A stretch of 64,000 nt of DNA from the NCBI GenBank assembly GCA_011316305.1, contig SAUG01000072.1, positions 310,001 through 374,000 of the forward strand, written 5' to 3'. How positions within the stretch are numbered: the first letter of the stretch is position 1; every line of letters starts with the position of its first letter. This document shows positions 59,388 through 64,000 of the stretch, in pieces. Source of the stretch: Rusavskia elegans (Eukaryota; Ascomycota; Lecanoromycetes; Teloschistales; Teloschistaceae). A program made the position numbers and the translations under genes. The notes below the pieces were generated by a model that saw nothing but the letters and a program-made list of their open reading frames with translations, made no database searches and had not been told where the DNA came from.

Positions 59388-60264
59388 CTGTCTCTGGCTA
59401 TCGGTGATTGGGACTGGACAGCGAGCTATATGCGGGCGGAAGTGGGAGGCCGAGTTTCAGTGTGAATCATGCATTTGTATTTACTTAAAAGGCAATATTT
59501 TAGACATCAGCTGTCTGTTGCCAGCACGGCTTGTGATTTGAGTAGCTCTCTGAAGGGTACCGGTAAGGTACCTCTGTGCTTTTGTTATGGCGACGTCCTG
59601 TCGCAATAGCCGTACCATATCGTCTAGTGCGTGCCAAGAGATTAGATTCGCACATGCCAGGGCCGCTCCCGTTGCATTTACCAACCGCCTGGGACAATGG
59701 AAGGCAAACAGCGCTCGGAAGATTACGCCCATGACAGCCATGCACACCGCATTTCTTCGCTCGGACCATGAGAGGGGTGATCTTCACAAGCCTTAGGTCA
59801 TTTCCGCCGAGGAGAGGCCCTTCTACTCCTTGCTTACCATGCATGCTGAATCTGACAACCCATCGAGCCGGTGCGCAGTAAAGAGCATTACATCAAGTAG
59901 GACGTGGTCTTTGCAGTAAGTAGGTCTCTTGGTTTCTTTGGTGCCGATGTTTCACTACTTATCATCATGTCTGTGCTGCGGTATTGTTCGAAAGACCTGT
60001 CAACTGCCCTTCATTTCAACATCACTACTGTCTAGTGCATCAATGGATTTGTACAAGTAAGTCATGCTGCGCGGCTGCCGGAATCCGAAGGGACACGGCC
60101 GGGACCCTGACAGCAGGACGAGCTCAACAGTCAACATACCCTTTGTCCCACCGAAATGAGGTGAACTGGAGATCCATCAAAGCTAGGGCTATTGTTCTCG
60201 CGTATTACCATCACAGAGTGCTTTTGCCCGGCCATCTCATTAATCCCACGGAATCACTTTCAAC
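59388..60264. promoter_or_regulatory. PKS 3' flank and MFS promoter
   Basis: 877 bp. CGGAATCCG at 60079-60087 lies 178 bp upstream of the MFS start and is the fourth copy of the cluster motif. No gene is seen. Confidence 0.45.
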
Positions 60265-62290
60265 ATGGCACCTTCGATCAATGCACAGAATGCTAATCAA
60301 CTGCGATCCGATGCGTCGGCGCAACAGGTCAACCATGTTTTCAGACCCAGGAAGTCCTTCATCCTTGCCTTTGCTTCCATCTGCATCATCACTCTAGCCG
60401 CAGCTCTTGATGCTACCTCTCTGAGCATCGCCCTTCCAGTCATCACCGAAAGGCTCAATGGTACCGCCCTCGAGGCTTTCTGGTCGGGAACCTCCTTTCT
60501 CGTGGCCTCGGCCGTTGTCCAGCCCGTCATTGGGGGATTAAGCCATGTGTTTGGGAGAAAGCAGGTAGGATCCCCCAATGGATGTTGCTTGGGGAGAAGC
60601 TAACCCTTACCATCGTCTCATTCTAGTTGGTGCTCATCTCGGCTTTTCTTTTCGCCAGTGGGTCTCTCATAGGTGCCCTAGCTGTCAATTTCGCCATCTT
60701 GTTGGTCGGCATCCTCAGAAGCTGGATTCAAGCACATGCTGACCATCTCAGACTTGGTGGCCGCACTGTTCAAGGTCTGGGAGGCGGAGGAATCTTGGCT
60801 CTTGGGGAGATCCTCACCACAGACCTCGTCCCCCTGTCTGTTCGAGGTTCATGGTTGGGCTACATTGGTATTCAATCTCCATATCAGCCTCACCGTCCCC
60901 CAGCTCACTTCTTTCAGGTGGTATATGGGCCATCGGGACTGTCTTGGGACCTCTGACGGGTGGAGGTGAGCGTTGCATACCTCATGACTGATTAATTTCT
61001 GACTTTCCAAAGCCTTCGCCCAAGCCTCCCACGCAAGCTGGAGGTGGATCTTCTGGATCAACTTACCCCTCATCGGTATCGGGACCATCGCGGTTGTCTT
61101 CTTCTTGAAGATTCAAAGACTACAGGGAGCGATATCTCTCAAAATTCGTAGGTTCGATTGGGTCGGATCTACCATCTTCATCGCTTCTGCAGTCTCCTTT
61201 TTGATACCCATAACGTGGGGTACGTACATCGTCGATAAACCGCTAAACCTGCCTTTCCCACTTACCATCCCGATAGGCGGTGTAATGTATCCATGGGACT
61301 CGTGGCACACTCTCGTTCCGATCTTCATTGGGGCAGCTGGACTAGTAGCATCAGGTTTCTACGAGTACAGTCTCTCGGCCAAAGCGTTCGACGCAGAAGG
61401 GAACAGCCTTCCCGGGAACAAGATACAGCCCATCTTGCGATTCAGCATTTTCAACAATTGGACATTGAAATTGCTCTATTTCCAGACACTGATCCACGGG
61501 ATGATCCTCTGGTCACTGTTGTATTACCTTCCTCTCTACTACGAGGGCGTCCGAGGGTACACGCCCATCATCGCAGGTATCGCTGTCCTCCCCGAGACCG
61601 TCCTCATTGCCCGTAAGCCCTAATCCACAAACCCTCAGAAATGAGCACTGAAAAGTTCCAGCAATATCAATATTGATTGGGGTTGTAAGTTCCAAAACCG
61701 GGCGATACAGATGGGCGATTTGGATTGCGTGGGCAATGACAACCGTCGGATTCGGTTTACTTTATCTCCTCGATTCGAACACCAGTATCCCCGCTTTCAT
61801 CTTCCTGAACGTCCCCGTAGCCATTGGAACTGGCATGGCTTTCATTTCCATGTCGCTAGGCATCCAAGCTGCCGGCAGGCCACAGGATGCGGGTCATTCC
61901 ATCACCTTCTACTCATTTATTCGCGTCTTTGGTCAGTCCCTCGGCGTTGGCGTTGGAGGAGTTGTTTTGCAGAACCAAATGCGAGAGAACCTGAACAAAT
62001 ACACATTGCTAGCTCATTCGGCTGAGGAATACAGCAGAGATTCGACCGTGGTCGTTAGCATTATTCAGGGGATGGAGCGGGGGATCGAGAAGACACAGCT
62101 CGTTCAGGCGTACGCGGATTCTATCAAGACGATCTGGCTTGTCATGGCTGCTCTGAGTGGAGCGGTCTTCATCTCTACTCTATTTGTGAAAGGGTATTCT
62201 CTGGATCAGAAGCTGGAGACCCTTCAGGGACTCAACGACGGGGATAGCGAGAAGGCGGAGGAAGGAATCGAACAAGCAGCCGTTACTTAA
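60265..62290 (+). CDS. MFS transporter, probable metabolite exporter
   Basis: Five exons (introns 60565-60626, 60868-60917, 60966-61012 and 61613-61661) give 605 aa. The family is the fungal 14-span drug:H+ antiporter type often found in metabolite clusters. TM1 carries ALDATSLSIALPVITERL (motif D1-like). Also seen: GRKQLVLISAFLF (motif A loop), GRTVQGLGGGGILAL (motif B with Arg and Gly run), IGTVLGPLTGGAFAQ (antiporter motif C) and SWRWIFWINLPLIG. Reading through exon 2 leaves about 17 extra residues (ILRSWIQAHADHL...) just before GRTVQG, where relatives are continuous. No good GT-AG intron removes them, so this spot may hold a non-canonical intron or insertion. Presumed plasma-membrane export of the cluster product. 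Confidence 0.92.
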
Positions 62291-64000
62291 GATGCAGAGT
62301 TTGCATAATCGATGGCCGGTGTAGATGCTATGGAGCATGTGATACTGAGACTGAGAGTCTTGATACACCAATGTGTAATGGGAGTCTATGCACAAAGTTC
62401 CAGAAGCTGACTTTTTTGGATGGTTCTTTGTTTGAGGCTCTTCAAGAAGAAGGACGCGCTCCGTTTCGATTCCATTCGGGAGGATGGGCCGGTATGTGTG
62501 CCTGTGGGTCCCACTTACCTTAGTTCTACTTGCATGGCAAATTAATGCGTCGGACACGGAACCCAGGCAGAATATTGCGACAGTTCTCAGACCTCATACA
62601 CCGTCATCCAATCTTACAAATAGTAAAACATCTCGCGCTGTTTATCCTCTGACTAAGATGACTGCGAACTGTATGGAGTGCACGTGACCCGTAACTTCCT
62701 TGCGCATCTGCTTTTGGATCCCGTCACAATGCCGGTGACGTTGAGAGAACCGTTGTGGTAATGATAAGACAACCCCTTGGCAGATCGGCGAGGCTAAAAA
62801 GTGACAGCTCCCAACTAGGACAAAGGTAAGGTAACGGCTGGGACTCTGGCGCCAAGACCAAGGTAAGAGCTCAGAGTCAGAGCTGGTTAAGCTGAGACGA
62901 GCTAGCTGCATAGAGTATGTTGTACGTGAGTGGCTCGCGGTGAGCAGAACAACCCGGACACTATCCGTAAGCATATAGTCTCATGCATTAGGTTGGCAGG
63001 GCATCCGATTTAGCTGGCAGTCGTTGTTTCGAGTGCCCAATCCGGCATTCGATCTGGCTGGCAGTCGTGGTTTCGAGTGCCCAATCGAAGTGTCCGAACG
63101 ATTCTGCTCGCCGCGAGCGTTACTACGTGCCCGTCGCCATCTCGGACCGAGATGGCCTTCGCAAGCTTGCTTACCTTACTCAAGCCACTCTCGGTTCTCT
63201 GATATCATATGGTTGATTACCTTAACGTGCCACCATTCATTGACCTACTGGTCGGTGCAATCGAGGCCCAAGATGGCCTCATGAAGCCTGATCGAATCCG
63301 GCAGGGTGAGACACACTGTCTTTTGCTGACAGATATTCTAGGCGAACTGACCACAATATAAGCGGTGTGCGGAGTTTCACGCACATTGGGCGCTGGTCTC
63401 GCTGTCACCGCTGCTCACAGCCACTCACAGAGCATCCGTAAGAGCAGCTCCAGTGCGGCGGTCAAACTAGCTAGCGGATGAAAACGCGTACACAGAGGCC
63501 TACAATACTTGGTGGAAGACCTTACCGACTGCAGATCACGAAAGCATCTCGCAACAATATGTCTCCGGCCCGTTACTCTGACCTCAGCGCAGCTGATGCG
63601 TCCATGGTTCGTTCGATACTGTCAGCCTCGTTGGTGCCAGTAAATTTGTTTCCATCCACACAGCCACCCCAAATACCCTGCCTGTGCTTTCACCACAGGA
63701 GCACGTTTCGTGACGGAGCGCTGGGTATGTGAGGCTCCGGTCCCAAACCTGTGGTTAAATACGGTCGCTGCAATATTCTCAGAGAACCCTTGGATGCTGG
63801 AAAGGTTGTTTGGCATGCCAATGTTGTATTCACTTGGCCCTGCATAACCGCATCTTTTGAAGGAACAGCCAAATCATACATGCGGTCTTTACAATGGTTC
63901 ACAAGCTTTCTAGATCTTCGGTGAATATTCAGTCTTGGTAATCTGCTCGGCAGTATGAACTGATATTTCCCTCGCCCGGCTCAGCAGCGACCAGGGACTA
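62291..64000. other. Right-end region without recognised gene
   Basis: 1.7 kb. It contains repeat family A copy 2 (62979-63109). Short frames on both strands have no recognisable domains. Further cluster genes, if any, must lie beyond the window. Confidence 0.5.
62979..63109. repeat. Dispersed repeat family A, copy 2, with internal 44-bp tandem duplication
   Basis: Relative of 4710-4815. Units 63001-63044 and 63045-63090 share GCTGGCAGTCGT.GTTTCG and AGTGCCCAATC and differ mainly by C/T and A/G changes. The end block CGAACGATTCTGCTC matches copy 1. No coding capacity. Confidence 0.7.

Noticed and set aside
1..64000. CRISPR array, bacterial operon features or intact transposase/reverse transcriptase
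   Set aside because: No regularly spaced repeats and no mobile-element enzyme motifs were seen; the DNA is fungal nuclear.

Overview
The window is nuclear DNA of a filamentous ascomycete (Pezizomycotina). The genes are split by short GT-AG introns, mostly 46-85 bp. They include fungal-specific families (Sfl1-type heat-shock-factor protein, Grg1/CCG-1, DUF7137 and DUF3245 proteins) and a highly reducing polyketide synthase of the fungal type. I cannot place it below subphylum from sequence alone. All CDS coordinates run from start codon to stop codon and include introns, which are listed in each entry.

Left part (1-33 kb): dense housekeeping genes, many in divergent pairs. In order: DUF7137 secreted/membrane protein; a 61-aa hypothetical; eIF3 subunit L (-); a nitrilase-fold amidohydrolase; a multi-intron two-RRM protein (-); eIF3c/NIP1; ESCRT-II SNF8/VPS22 (-); ribosomal protein L7, with a C/D-box snoRNA in its second intron; DNA polymerase alpha POL1 (-); a flavin monooxygenase; eIF4G; a universal stress protein (-); and an acidic hypothetical (-). 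Four of these act directly in translation.

Middle part (33-47 kb): a gene-poor stretch of about 2.8 kb, a decayed Atg22-like transporter pseudogene, xanthine phosphoribosyltransferase XPT1 (-), a Grg1-like stress protein, SFL1, a DUF3245 protein (-), and the mitochondrial succinyl-CoA ligase beta subunit.

Right part (47.3-62.3 kb): a putative secondary-metabolite cluster. It holds a BioF-like alpha-oxoamine synthase (-), divergently paired with a 3-ketosphinganine-reductase-like SDR (+), then a 2512-aa highly reducing PKS (KS-AT-DH-MT-ER-KR-ACP, no release domain) and an MFS transporter. The combination of HR-PKS, PLP-dependent oxoamine synthase, 3-keto reductase and transporter is the core logic of sphinganine-analogue pathways such as fumonisin and sphingofungin. 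The proposed route is: the PKS makes a reduced acyl chain, the oxoamine synthase releases it by decarboxylative condensation with an amino acid, the SDR reduces the 3-ketone, and the MFS protein exports the product. A CGG-AAY-CCG motif occurs in each of the three non-coding regions of the cluster. No P450 or cluster regulator is visible before the window ends.

Two dispersed repeat pairs (4.7/63.0 kb and 35.7/51.0 kb) differ mainly by transitions, as expected after repeat-induced point mutation; two of the four copies flank the cluster region.
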